From JANNWF01 sp052390415 (GTDB lineage Bacteria > Pseudomonadota > Gammaproteobacteria > Xanthomonadales > Xanthomonadaceae): DNA of 30,358 nucleotides. Every line of letters begins with the position of its first letter. Within the stretch, counting starts at the first letter, position 1. The DNA is taken from the NCBI GenBank assembly GCA_052390415.1, contig JBQTGY010000137.1, positions 1 to 30,358 of the forward strand. Reading direction: 5' to 3'. This document shows, one piece after another, positions 15,607 through 23,679 of the stretch. The notes under the pieces were generated by a model. That model did no database searches. It was not told the origin of the DNA and saw nothing but the letters and a program-made list of their open reading frames with translations. The translations under genes and the position numbers were made by a program.

Positions 15607-16329
15607 ATGCAAGCGATCTTGAACACCCCGGCGCAAGCCATCGAACCAGGCGGCGCGCGCTTGCCTGCCGGCCGGTTGCGGCTGGCGCAGTTCTCCCTTC
15701 ACTGCGCTGGAACGCCGCATCGGCTTGCGGTGGAACACTACATTGGCGCGCGTTTCCAGCGGGTTTACGGTGCCCAGATCAATCACTTCCTGCCGCAGCT
15801 GATCACTTTGGCCGGCGCATCCACTTTTTGCGCAGCAGTCGGCGTGGCATCGGCGTCCAGCGGCAAATTGTTCGCCGAGACCTATCTGTGTGCGCCCATC
15901 GAGCAACTGATCGCCGAAGCCAAGGGCATGCCGGTGGATCGCGATCAGATTCTGGAAATCGGCAACCTCGTTTCCACCTGGAAAGGCAGTGGTCTGTTGC
16001 TGTTCGTGTTCCTGAGCGAGTTGATCGAGCGCCTCGGCCATCGCTGGGTGGTATTCACCGCGACCCGCCACGTCGAACGCTTGTTGGCGCGGCTGCACTA
16101 CGCACCGGTGGTGCTGGCTGACGCCGATCCGGCGCGCCTGCCTGATGGTGGAGCGAGCTGGGGCAGCTATTACCAGCGGCAACCGCGGGTGATGTTTGGC
16201 GAAGTACGCCCGGCCGTCATGGCGGCGCGCAAAGGTCTGATGTATCGCACCGCCGCGCGGGCCGTTGCTTCGCAGGTGGATCGGGTGGTCGCCGAGTACC
16301 GGCAACGGCCGACCCAGGTCATCGGCTGA
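15607..16329 (+). CDS. thermostable-hemolysin family protein (acyltransferase-like)
   Basis: 240 residues. It matches the family named after the Vibrio delta-VPH 'thermostable hemolysin': FAETYLCAPIEQLIA, ILEIGNLVSTWKGSG, GHRWVVFTATRHVERLLARL and SWGSYYQRQPRVMFGEV are typical. The family is placed with the GNAT/acyl-homoserine-lactone-synthase-like fold, so an N-acyltransferase is a more likely role than pore formation. No signal peptide or obvious membrane helix is present. Start: ATG at 15607 after CAGGTG. It is first in an operon with an acyl ligase, an iron oxidase and a dehydrogenase, which fits transfer or processing of a fatty acyl group. Confidence 0.85.
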   Translation: MQAILNTPAQAIEPGGARLPAGRLRLAQFSLHCAGTPHRLAVEHYIGARFQRVYGAQINHFLPQLITLAGASTFCAAVGVASASSGKLFAETYLCAPIEQLIAEAKGMPVDRDQILEIGNLVSTWKGSGLLLFVFLSELIERLGHRWVVFTATRHVERLLARLHYAPVVLADADPARLPDGGASWGSYYQRQPRVMFGEVRPAVMAARKGLMYRTAARAVASQVDRVVAEYRQRPTQVIG

Positions 16330-16344
16330 GCACGACACCCGAAG

Positions 16345-17937
16345 ATGAAGACCACCGTTTTGACCGCGCTGCGCGCACATGCTCTCCAGCAGCCTGATGC
16401 GACCGCTCTGCGCGGACTGAGCGAAAACGGCGAGCCACGCGTAGTCAGCTACGCGTCCTTGCTGCATCAGGTAGACGCGCTGGCCACTTGGTTGCAGCAA
16501 CGGCAGTTGCCGTTGTTGGGCCTGTGGGGCGAAAACCAGATCGAATGGGTGATCGCTGATTTGGCTGCCTGGCAAGCCGGTATGCCGCTCATTCCGCTGC
16601 CGCGATTCTTTTCGCCTGCGCAATTGGCCTTCGTTGCCGAGTCGTCGGGTCTGCGACATCTGCTGACGTGCGGTGCGATCAGCGACGGTTTGCCGACGCA
16701 GGGGCGAGTGCCGTCACCCGTGCCAGCGATCCATCTTGACCATCTGAGTGCGGAAGCGCCCGCGGCGCCCATTTCCATCCCGCCGGGTACCCGCAAGATC
16801 ACTTTCACATCAGGCACCACGGGTCAGCCCAAAGGTGTCTGCCTGAGCAGCGCGACACTTGACGCCGTTACCGTCGCATTGGCCGAGCGCATTCACGCAT
16901 CCGAAGCCAGCGAAAACCCGCTGACCGACCACTTCTGCCTGTTGCCGCTCAGTACTTTGTTGGAGAACGTCGCAGGCATCTATGTGCCGATCCTGCTTGG
17001 CAAGACCGCGATTGTTCTGCCCGGTCCAGCCATCGGACTGCTGGGCAGCTCGCAACTTGATCTGCCGCTGTTGCTCAAGACGCTGCATCACCATCAACCC
17101 AACAGCCTGATCGTGTTGCCGCAAATCCTCGCCGGGCTGGTGGCAGCGGCCAACCACGGGTTGCCGTCGCCGCGTTCGTTGCGTTTTGTCGCGGTCGGTG
17201 GCGCCACCACGTCTCCCGCACTGTTGAATCAGGCCCATCGCCTGGGAATCCCCGTGTTCGAGGGGTATGGCCTGTCCGAATGTGCGTCGGTGGTCAGTCT
17301 GAATTCACCGCGCGCCAATCGCGTGGGTAGCGTGGGTCGTGCGCTCAGTCACCTGCGCGTGCGCGTGGTGGATGGCGTGATTCAGGTCGCCGGCAACGCC
17401 TTCTCTGGCTATCTCGGTCAGCCGACCAGCAACCCGAATACCAGTTGGATCGATACCGGCGACATCGGCCACATCGACGAGCAGGGCTATCTGCACATCA
17501 CCGGGCGGCAGAAGAACCTGCTAATCAGCAGCTTCGGCCGCAACATTTCCCCCGAGTGGCTGGAAGCCGAGTTGTTGCTGAGCCCAGCCATCGCGCAGGT
17601 GATGGTCATCGGCGATGCGCAGCCGTTTTGCGCCGCGGTGCTGGTTCCGCGTTCATCGAACGCGGATCCCAGCGAGTTGGCAAGCCAAGTCGCCAGCGTC
17701 AACGCCACGCTTCCCGATTACGCGAGGATTCGCCGCTGCATCGTCGCCAGCGAACCGTTCTCGCTCGCCGATGGATCCCTGACCGACAACGGCAGATTGC
17801 GCCGCGATGTGATTGCCGGTCGTCATGCCGCGGCCATCGCGGCGCTCTACTCACCCACTTTTGAATTGGCCGATCAAGCGGTCGATCCAACCATCCATCC
17901 ATCCATCGAGTCAGGAGTTTTGCATGCCATTTTTTGA
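16345..17937 (+). CDS. AMP-forming acyl-CoA/acyl-acid ligase
   Basis: 530 residues. The ANL superfamily activates carboxylic acids as acyl-AMP and then thioesters. Visible: P-loop TFTSGTTGQPKGVCLS (from residue 153), GYGLSECASVV (about 306), the hinge region WIDTGDIG...GRQKNLLISSFGRNISPEWLE (about 370-395, in pieces) and a C-terminal LTDNGRLRRD. In most ligases the last motif has a catalytic Lys (GKxxR) where this protein has Arg (NGRLRR). The partial reaction may be altered, or another Lys may serve. Its 3' end overlaps the next gene by 14 bases. The substrate is probably a medium or long fatty acid, judged from context only. Confidence 0.88.
   Translation: MKTTVLTALRAHALQQPDATALRGLSENGEPRVVSYASLLHQVDALATWLQQRQLPLLGLWGENQIEWVIADLAAWQAGMPLIPLPRFFSPAQLAFVAESSGLRHLLTCGAISDGLPTQGRVPSPVPAIHLDHLSAEAPAAPISIPPGTRKITFTSGTTGQPKGVCLSSATLDAVTVALAERIHASEASENPLTDHFCLLPLSTLLENVAGIYVPILLGKTAIVLPGPAIGLLGSSQLDLPLLLKTLHHHQPNSLIVLPQILAGLVAAANHGLPSPRSLRFVAVGGATTSPALLNQAHRLGIPVFEGYGLSECASVVSLNSPRANRVGSVGRALSHLRVRVVDGVIQVAGNAFSGYLGQPTSNPNTSWIDTGDIGHIDEQGYLHITGRQKNLLISSFGRNISPEWLEAELLLSPAIAQVMVIGDAQPFCAAVLVPRSSNADPSELASQVASVNATLPDYARIRRCIVASEPFSLADGSLTDNGRLRRDVIAGRHAAAIAALYSPTFELADQAVDPTIHPSIESGVLHAIF
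17891..17906 (+). repeat. CCAT tetranucleotide repeat, four copies
   Basis: CCAT occurs four times in tandem within the last codons of the ligase gene (encoding TIHPSIE), ten to thirty bases before the start of the oxidase gene. A change of one unit would alter only the final dozen residues of the ligase and its overlap with the next gene. Four units is a low number for slippage. Confidence 0.7.
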
Positions 17938-18595
17938 GCAACTGAACGCGCAGACGGAGAGTAATCGCCAGTACCTGCTGGCGGCACCGCTGATCAAGCG
18001 CTGTCTGGGTGAAGGTCCGCTCAGTCGCCGGGAGTACGTCGCCTTTCTGACCGAGGCGTTCCACCACGTGCAACACACCGTGCCCTTGTTGATGGCCACG
18101 GGCAGCCGGCTGCCCATGCACAAGGAATCGTTCCGCACCGCGATCGCCGACTACATCAAGGAAGAACTCGGCCACCAGGAGTGGATATTGAACGACATCG
18201 CTGCCTGCGGTGAAGACAAGCAGCGGGTGCGTCTGGGCAAACCCAATCCGGCGACCGAGCTGATGGTGGCGTATGCCTACGACACCGTGATGCGCAACAA
18301 CCCGATGGGATTTTTCGGCATGGTGTTCGTGCTCGAAGGCACCAGCATCAACCTTGCGACCCGCGCGGCCGACATCATCCAGAAGCAGCTTCGCTTGCCG
18401 CGCAAAGCGTTCACTTACCTGCGCTCGCACGGCAGTCTCGATCTGGAGCACATGGTCTTCTTCGAGAGGCTCATGAATCAAGTCGACGATCCGGCCGATC
18501 AGGAAGCGATCGTCCGCGCCGCCAAACAGTTCTTCCATTTGTACGGAAACATTTTCCGCTCCATCGAAAGCGCCGAATTGGCCAAGGCGGCCTGA
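17924..18595 (+). CDS. iron-containing redox enzyme, heme-oxygenase-like (TenA/UndA-type) fold
   Basis: 223 residues, all-helical. It belongs to the broad TenA-like / heme-oxygenase-like di-iron oxidase group. Likely metal ligands in order are Glu44, Glu81 and His84 (EELGH), Glu138 (VLEGT), and Asp173/His176 (LDLEH). This pattern and spacing resemble UndA, which oxidatively decarboxylates fatty acids to 1-alkenes, rather than the thiaminase TenA, whose active-site Cys I do not see. The ATG at 17924 has AGGAG six bases upstream. It overlaps the acyl ligase by 14 bases and is followed after four bases by the dehydrogenase. Probably it oxidises the activated or free acyl chain. The exact reaction cannot be read from sequence. 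Confidence 0.82.
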   Translation: MPFFEQLNAQTESNRQYLLAAPLIKRCLGEGPLSRREYVAFLTEAFHHVQHTVPLLMATGSRLPMHKESFRTAIADYIKEELGHQEWILNDIAACGEDKQRVRLGKPNPATELMVAYAYDTVMRNNPMGFFGMVFVLEGTSINLATRAADIIQKQLRLPRKAFTYLRSHGSLDLEHMVFFERLMNQVDDPADQEAIVRAAKQFFHLYGNIFRSIESAELAKAA

Positions 18596-18599
18596 TCCC

Positions 18600-19436
18600 A
18601 TGCGCATTCAGAACGCACTGATTTTGCTCACCGGTGCCAACGGTGGCATCGGTTCCGCGATTGCCCGTCGACTGGCTGCTGGCGGCGCGCAATTGCTGCT
18701 GGTGGGACGATCGCAGATTCGCTTGGACGTCTTGATCGCATCGCTGCCGTGTCACGGCAAGCCGCATGTTGCCGTCTATGCCGACATCACCACGCCGGTG
18801 GGGCGAGCGGCAATCGAACGCGCGCTGGAGGATGCCGATCAAGCGCTGAATGCGCTGATCAATTGTGCTGGCATCAGCCAGTTTGGACTGCTCGCCGACA
18901 CCCGCCCAGAAGCCATCGAGCGACTGCTGGCCACCAATGTCACCGCGCCGATTCTGCTCACGCAAATCGGGCTCCGCCACCTCGATCCCGATGCCGGTCG
19001 CATCATCAACATCGGTTCGACATTGGGTGGCATTGGTTACCCAGGTTTCAGCGCCTATTCCGCCAGCAAGTTCGCCCTGCGGGGCTTCACGGAAGCCCTG
19101 CGCCGAGAACTTGCCGACGCGCCCTTGCAAGTGGCCTATCTGGCGCCGCGTGCCACGCGCACGGCACTCAACAGTGATGCCGTGTGCGCCATGAACGAGT
19201 CACTGGGCAATGCCATGGATTCGCCCGAACGAGTGGCGGATGAGGTGGAACGCATGCTGGGCAGCAAACGCATGCGCAATCGCGCCATCGGTTGGCCCGA
19301 GCGCCTGTTTCTGCGGGTCAATTCGATCTTGCCCAGTCTGGTCGATGGCGCTTTGCGGAAGCCGCTCGCGCAGATCAAGCAATTTGCCGATCCCAAGCGC
19401 GCGCCCAGCGTGCCTATCCCATCCACTGTGTCTTGA
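18600..19436 (+). CDS. short-chain dehydrogenase/reductase
   Basis: 278 residues, classical SDR. The NAD(P)-binding loop TGANGGIG spans residues 11-18, the NAG motif is in NCAGISQFG, and the catalytic region is INIGSTLGGIGYPGFSAYSASK with Ser, Tyr and Lys in place. LVGRS after strand 2 suggests NADP preference. A basic C-terminal extension beyond the SDR core (KRMRNRAIGWPERLFLRVNS) resembles that of membrane-associated lipid SDRs. Start: ATG at 18600, four bases after the oxidase stop. It would reduce or oxidise a keto or hydroxy intermediate of the operon's product. Confidence 0.9.
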   Translation: MRIQNALILLTGANGGIGSAIARRLAAGGAQLLLVGRSQIRLDVLIASLPCHGKPHVAVYADITTPVGRAAIERALEDADQALNALINCAGISQFGLLADTRPEAIERLLATNVTAPILLTQIGLRHLDPDAGRIINIGSTLGGIGYPGFSAYSASKFALRGFTEALRRELADAPLQVAYLAPRATRTALNSDAVCAMNESLGNAMDSPERVADEVERMLGSKRMRNRAIGWPERLFLRVNSILPSLVDGALRKPLAQIKQFADPKRAPSVPIPSTVS

Positions 19437-19463
19437 CTACCTCAGTCTTGAAGGAGACCCCCC

Positions 19464-20108
19464 ATGACCCGCGCAATCCATCACGCCCTGACGCTGGCCC
19501 TGTTTGCCTTGTGTGCGACCACGGCGCGCGCCGACGAGGCCACCGATATCGCCCATCTGCAAACCCGCTGGGCCGAGGTCAAATATCAAACGCCCGCAGC
19601 GGAGCAGGAAAAGGCCTTCGAGCAGCTGGTTGCCGAAGCCGAGGCATTGACCAAGGCCAACGCCAAACAGCCGGCCTATCTGATCTGGGAAGGCATCATT
19701 CGCTCGACCTATGCCGGTGCCAAAGGCGGCTTGGGTGCGCTGGGCGAAGTGAAGCGTGCGAGAGTGCTGTTTGAACAAGCCATCGAAATTGATCCAGCGG
19801 CAATGGCGGGTTCGGCGTACACCAGTCTCGGTTCACTCTATTACCAAGTGCCCGGATGGCCGGTCGGCTTCGGTGATGAAGAAGAGGCCGAAAAATTGTT
19901 GAGCAAGGGCCTGAGTCTCAATCCAGATGGCATCGACTCCAACTTTTTCTATGCGGATTATCTGTACGAAGAGGATCGCTACGCCGAAGCCTTGCGCGTA
20001 TTCGAGAAGGCGCTGCTGGCTCCACCGCGTCCCGGTCGAGAGTCTGCCGATGCCGGTCGTCGCAACGAAATCAACGAAAAGATTGCGCTGGTCAAAAAGA
20101 GAATCTAG
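19464..20108 (+). CDS. periplasmic TPR protein
   Basis: 214 residues. A signal peptide (residues 1-23, ending TTARA) leads into helical hairpins. Two TPR-like units are clear: ARVLFEQAIEIDPAA...AYTSLGSLYY and AEKLLSKGLSLNPDG...FFYADYLYEEDRYAEALRVFEKAL (in pieces). AAGGAG lies seven bases upstream of the ATG. The gene follows the dehydrogenase by 27 bases and is probably the last gene of the operon. It may be a scaffold for export or envelope attachment of the product, or have an unrelated envelope role. Confidence 0.82.
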   Translation: MTRAIHHALTLALFALCATTARADEATDIAHLQTRWAEVKYQTPAAEQEKAFEQLVAEAEALTKANAKQPAYLIWEGIIRSTYAGAKGGLGALGEVKRARVLFEQAIEIDPAAMAGSAYTSLGSLYYQVPGWPVGFGDEEEAEKLLSKGLSLNPDGIDSNFFYADYLYEEDRYAEALRVFEKALLAPPRPGRESADAGRRNEINEKIALVKKRI

Positions 20109-20167
20109 CCCGAACAGCGCTCACCTGAAGCAGCGAAGCTCTGATTCATGGCCTCTATAGCCCCGTT

Positions 20168-20410
20168 CGTCATTCCCACGCACGCGCGCAGTTGTCCGGA
20201 TAAACCGAGCGAAACGCTTGCAAAATCAAGCAACGAGGCGTCGTTCCCGCGAAGGCGGGAACCCAGTGACTTGAATGCCACAAGGCCCTGGGCCCCCGCC
20301 TTCGCGGGGGCGACGATGTCGGGCGTCAAGCGCTTTGGGATTAGGCATCATCTGCAAAGCATTCGATGGACGATTTCCCCGGATAGCGGCCCGCATTCGC
20401 GGGGATGACG
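20168..20410. repeat. composite repeat with CGTCATTCCC termini
   Basis: The 355-base gap between the TPR gene and the response regulator contains no gene. It is bounded by CGTCATTCCC (20168-20177) and GGGGATGACG (20401-20410), imperfect inverted ends shared with the element at 5820-5936. Inside is an inverted pair of perfect hairpins: TTCCCGC-GAAG-GCGGGAA (20244-20261) and GCCCCCGC-CTTC-GCGGGGGC (20292-20311). The left hairpin begins the common 'CCCGCGAAGGCGGG' type of repeat. I saw no clear promoter for the regulator in the remainder (20411-20463). Confidence 0.6.
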
Positions 20411-20463
20411 AGCGTTCAGACACGTGCATTTCAAACCTAGCCCAAAGCAATCGGTCAGACCGC

Positions 20464-21123
20464 ATGCGCATCCTGCTGGCTGAAGACGATGCGTTGATCG
20501 CTGACGGCATCGTCGATGCCCTGCAGCACTCGGGCTTCGTCGTGAACCGGGTGGCCTCGGGCCGAGAGGCCTGTGCCTCGGTGCACGCCGAAGCCCCGGA
20601 CATTCTGCTGCTCGATCTGGGTCTGCCCGACATGGATGGTCTCGAAGTGCTGGCGCAAACCAAGCGCCACGCGCCGGCCACGCAAGTGCTGATCCTGACC
20701 GCGCGCGACAGCATCGAGGATCGTGTGCGTGGGCTGGATCTGGGTGCCGATGATTACCTCACCAAACCCTTTGCACGCGCCGAGTTGTTGGCCCGTTTGC
20801 GGGTGTTGGAACGGCGACTCGGCAATGCCGGTTCGGCGACCATCGAAGTCGGCCCCTTAAGTCTGCACACTCAGCATTTCGAAGCCAAACTCAACGGCGT
20901 GCCCATGGCACTGTCGCGCCGCGAATTCATGCTGCTGAAGGCATTGGTTGAGCAAGTGGGCGTGATCCAGACCAAGGCCGCGCTCGAATCCAGACTCTAC
21001 GGCTGGGGCGACGAAGTGTCCAGCAATGCCATCGAGGTCCACATCCACAACCTGCGCAAGAAGCTGCCCGAGCATTTCATCAAGACCTTGCGCGGCGTCG
21101 GTTATCTGGTGCCGCGCCAGTGA
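20464..21123 (+). CDS. OmpR/PmrA-class response regulator
   Basis: 219 residues. The receiver domain has the acidic pair ED at 7-9, phospho-acceptor Asp51 (LLLDLGLP), Thr79 (LTAR) and Lys101 (LTKPF). The winged-helix domain carries SRREFMLLKAL, SSNAIEVHIHNLRKKL and LRGVGYLV, features closest to the PmrA/QseB/BqsR branch. These regulators bind TTAAG direct repeats; such a site lies at 15539-15554. The ATG at 20464 starts directly in the receiver strand. The 3' end overlaps the kinase start as GTGA. Probably it activates genes in response to the cognate kinase. Confidence 0.93.
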   Translation: MRILLAEDDALIADGIVDALQHSGFVVNRVASGREACASVHAEAPDILLLDLGLPDMDGLEVLAQTKRHAPATQVLILTARDSIEDRVRGLDLGADDYLTKPFARAELLARLRVLERRLGNAGSATIEVGPLSLHTQHFEAKLNGVPMALSRREFMLLKALVEQVGVIQTKAALESRLYGWGDEVSSNAIEVHIHNLRKKLPEHFIKTLRGVGYLVPRQ

Positions 21124-22529
21124 ATTCGATTCGTACGTTTCTGACCATCGCACTGCTCGCCGTGGTGACGCTGGTCAATTTCGTCGCCAGCCTGCGTGGC
21201 TATCAGAACAGCATGGTCGAGGCCGAGCGGCTGTTCAATCAACGCATGTATCAGCAGGTGGATCTGCTCGAGTACACCTTGCCCGACCTGTTGGCGCGCG
21301 GCGATATTCGCGAGGGCCGGCTATGGAAGCGGGCGCGCTCGTTTGGCGTCGGTGCCACGCTTGAGTTCCAGTGGTTGGACGCCGAGGGCGAGTTGTTGGC
21401 GCATACCGATCTGATGCCAGACACGCTGATCACGCCGCTCAAGGAGGGCTTCGAGTTCGTCAACTTGAACGGCTATCGCTGGCATGTGTTGGTGACTCGC
21501 AGTGCCGACCGCAACAGCTGGTTCGTGCTGGCTGAGCGTGATGATCAACGCTATCGAATGGCCGAATCGGTGATCGGCCCGGCGGTATATCCGATGGTTT
21601 TCGCGATCCCCATACTCGGCGTCATCATCTGGACCTTGCTCGGCATCGGCTTGAAGCCCATCCAGCGTTTGGCCACCGATGTCGAAACACGCGAGGCCAC
21701 CGATCTGCGGCCGCTGGATGATGCGCAGATGCCCAGCGAGCTTCGCCAGTTGGCCCGATCCGCCAACGCGTTGTTGCGGCGGCTTGAAGCCTCGTTCGCC
21801 CGTGAATCGCGTTTTGCTGCCGATGCCGCGCATGAGTTGCGGACGCCGATTGCGGCCCTGAGCATCCAGTGCGAAAACCTGGCTTTTGCCGCGCCCGAGC
21901 ACGCGGCCAACATCGCCAAACTGCAAACCAGCATTCAGCGTCTGCATCACGTGGTCAGTCAGATCCTGATCCTGAATCGGGTCGCGCCGGATCACTACAT
22001 GGCCAAGTTCGAACCAGTCAATCTCTGCCATCGGGCGCGAGAGGCGATCGTGCTGCAAGGCGAGACGTTGAAGGACCGCACCGACGACATCGAGTTTTCC
22101 GGCCACGATGCGTGGATCCTCGGCGATGGACATGCACTGGATTCGCTGCTCAGCAATCTGTTGGGCAATGCCATCAAGTTCACCCCGGTAGGTGGCCGCA
22201 TTCATGTCTCGGTCGAACAAGCCGGCAATGTCGCGAGGCTCATGGTGATCGACAGTGGCATCGGCATTCCACCTGCGCAGCGCGAGCGGGTATTTGATCG
22301 TTTCTACCGCTTGGGTGGCGACCGCAATGAGTCGCAGGTGGTGGGTTGTGGTCTGGGTCTATCGATCGTTCGCCAGGTGGCCGAGCTGCATGGTGCGACG
22401 GTGAGTATGAGCGATGCGCCAGCGGGGCAGGGCTTGTGTGTCGCGGTCGACTTCCCGTTGGTTCGGCTTTCGGCCAAGGCTGCGGGTGAGATCCCCGCAA
22501 ACACGACAACAGAGGCGTCTCGCCGGTGA
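21120..22529 (+). CDS. sensor histidine kinase (PmrB/QseC/BqsS-like)
   Basis: 469 residues. Membrane helices lie at about 6-25 and 151-178, with a periplasmic domain of roughly 125 residues between. HAMP-like and dimerisation segments follow. The H-box FAADAAHELRTPIAAL carries His238. N-box NLLGNAIKFTP, G1 DSGIGIPP, F-box FDRFYRLGG and G2 GCGLGLSIV complete the kinase. The periplasmic part contains KEGFE (residues 108-112), close to the RExxE motif needed for Fe(II) sensing by BqsS. The GTG start overlaps the regulator's stop, and its own stop overlaps the next gene's GTG. The operon with an iron permease makes a metal or cation signal likely. Confidence 0.92.
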   Translation: MNSIRTFLTIALLAVVTLVNFVASLRGYQNSMVEAERLFNQRMYQQVDLLEYTLPDLLARGDIREGRLWKRARSFGVGATLEFQWLDAEGELLAHTDLMPDTLITPLKEGFEFVNLNGYRWHVLVTRSADRNSWFVLAERDDQRYRMAESVIGPAVYPMVFAIPILGVIIWTLLGIGLKPIQRLATDVETREATDLRPLDDAQMPSELRQLARSANALLRRLEASFARESRFAADAAHELRTPIAALSIQCENLAFAAPEHAANIAKLQTSIQRLHHVVSQILILNRVAPDHYMAKFEPVNLCHRAREAIVLQGETLKDRTDDIEFSGHDAWILGDGHALDSLLSNLLGNAIKFTPVGGRIHVSVEQAGNVARLMVIDSGIGIPPAQRERVFDRFYRLGGDRNESQVVGCGLGLSIVRQVAELHGATVSMSDAPAGQGLCVAVDFPLVRLSAKAAGEIPANTTTEASRR

Positions 22530-22858
22530 AACGAACCGTGCCCATGTATTGGCTGCTCGGCGCTTTGTTCGCCGGCGATGTCGGCGCGGCACCCCCGGAA
22601 TTCGCGATCGATATTCGCGATCATCTGTTCTATCCGGCGGAATTGGTGGTTCCCGCCAACACCAAGATTCGCTTGATCGTCACCAACCACGACCCCTCGC
22701 CGGAAGAGTTTGAAAGTTACGAGTTGAATCGCGAGAAAGTCATCATGGGTGGTGCCAAGGCGATCATTTTCGTCGGTCCGTTGGAGCCCGGTGTGTATCC
22801 GTTTTTCGGTGAGTTCAACCCGAAAACCGCGCAGGGCATCCTGCGGGTGGAGCCCTGA
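22526..22858 (+). CDS. periplasmic cupredoxin-fold protein of the FTR1 cluster
   Basis: 110 residues with a signal peptide (about 1-21). The mature protein matches the cupredoxin-like partner of FTR1 permeases: FAIDIRDHLFYPAEL, VTNHDPSPEEFESYELNREK and EPGVYPFFGEF. There is no Cys, so it cannot be a type-1 copper protein. In relatives I know, FFGEF is followed by His; here it is Asn (FFGEFNP), so one possible ligand is missing. The acidic EEFES stretch could bind iron. GTG start at 22526 overlaps the kinase stop; two bases separate it from the permease. Probably it captures or hands iron to the permease. Confidence 0.85.
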   Translation: MKRTVPMYWLLGALFAGDVGAAPPEFAIDIRDHLFYPAELVVPANTKIRLIVTNHDPSPEEFESYELNREKVIMGGAKAIIFVGPLEPGVYPFFGEFNPKTAQGILRVEP

Positions 22859-22860
22859 GC

Positions 22861-23679
22861 ATGCTCGACTCGGTGCTGCTGGTATTGCGCGAAGTGCTGG
22901 AGGCAGCCCTGTTCATCAGCCTGCTGTTCGCGCTGTGCAGCAAGTTGGGGCTCGATCGGCGCTGGGGCACCGCCGCCATCATCGGCGGACTGCTGTGCTC
23001 GTGGCTGCTCAGTCACTTTGCCTATGCGATTGCGGAGGCTGGGGAGGGCGTCGGTCAGGAATTGGTCAACGCGCTGCTGTATGCCATCGCGATCCTCTGT
23101 TTCATGTTGCTCAACGCGATTTTGCTGCCGCATCTATGGGCGACGCGTTTGCAGGAGGCCGTCATCGCCAAACGACTGACCCAGTCGACTGCGATCCATG
23201 GGTTGTCCGCACTGGTGGTCGCCTGCTCGATCGCCCGCGAGGGCTCGGAAGTGTGGATCTACCTGTCCGGCTTCAGTCTGGAATGGGAAGCGCTCGCCTC
23301 GGCACTGATGGGCGGGCTGGTGGGAGCGGGCATCGGCATGAGCCTGGGCAGCCTGGTGTACTACGGGTTCGCGTTCATGCGCGACCGCTACTTCTTTCCG
23401 TTGTTCGTGGTGCTGACCAGCCTCGTCATCGGCGGATTGGCGATGCAGGTGGCCAAGCAGTTCATGCAGATCGGTTGGCTGGATTCGGGCCGGCCAGTCT
23501 GGGACACCACGTGGCTCGTCGATGAACGTTCGTGGATTGGCGAAATGCTGCGCGCGCTGTTCGGTTATGACGCCAATCCGGATCGCACCCAGGCGATGTG
23601 TTACTTCGGTGCGCTGGCCATCAGCCTGCTCATCATCAGCGCCAACTGGGCTTGGCAGAGGCGCGCTACGCATGTTTGA
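22861..23679 (+). CDS. FTR1-family iron permease
   Basis: 272 residues with about seven membrane helices. The two iron-pathway motifs RExxE of the FTR1/EfeU/OFeT family are present: REVLE at 10-14 and REGSE at 126-130. Further conserved parts are VVACSIAREGSEVWIYL and the C-terminal WDTTWLVDERSWIGEML. EfeO- and EfeB-type partners are lacking; the cupredoxin protein just upstream takes that place. The 3' end overlaps the next gene by eight bases. Confidence 0.93.
   Translation: MLDSVLLVLREVLEAALFISLLFALCSKLGLDRRWGTAAIIGGLLCSWLLSHFAYAIAEAGEGVGQELVNALLYAIAILCFMLLNAILLPHLWATRLQEAVIAKRLTQSTAIHGLSALVVACSIAREGSEVWIYLSGFSLEWEALASALMGGLVGAGIGMSLGSLVYYGFAFMRDRYFFPLFVVLTSLVIGGLAMQVAKQFMQIGWLDSGRPVWDTTWLVDERSWIGEMLRALFGYDANPDRTQAMCYFGALAISLLIISANWAWQRRATHV

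Noticed and set aside
15607..16329. Pore-forming hemolysin toxin
   Set aside because: No signal peptide, no amphipathic membrane-inserting region that I can see, and the operon context is enzymatic. The family name is historical.
17891..17906. Phase-variable switch by CCAT slippage
   Set aside because: Only four units, and a shift would change just the last few residues of the ligase while leaving the next gene's start and ribosome site intact.
17924..18595. Thiaminase II (TenA) in thiamine salvage
   Set aside because: No thi genes nearby and no evident active-site Cys in the TenA position. The Glu/His ligand pattern points to an iron oxidase instead.
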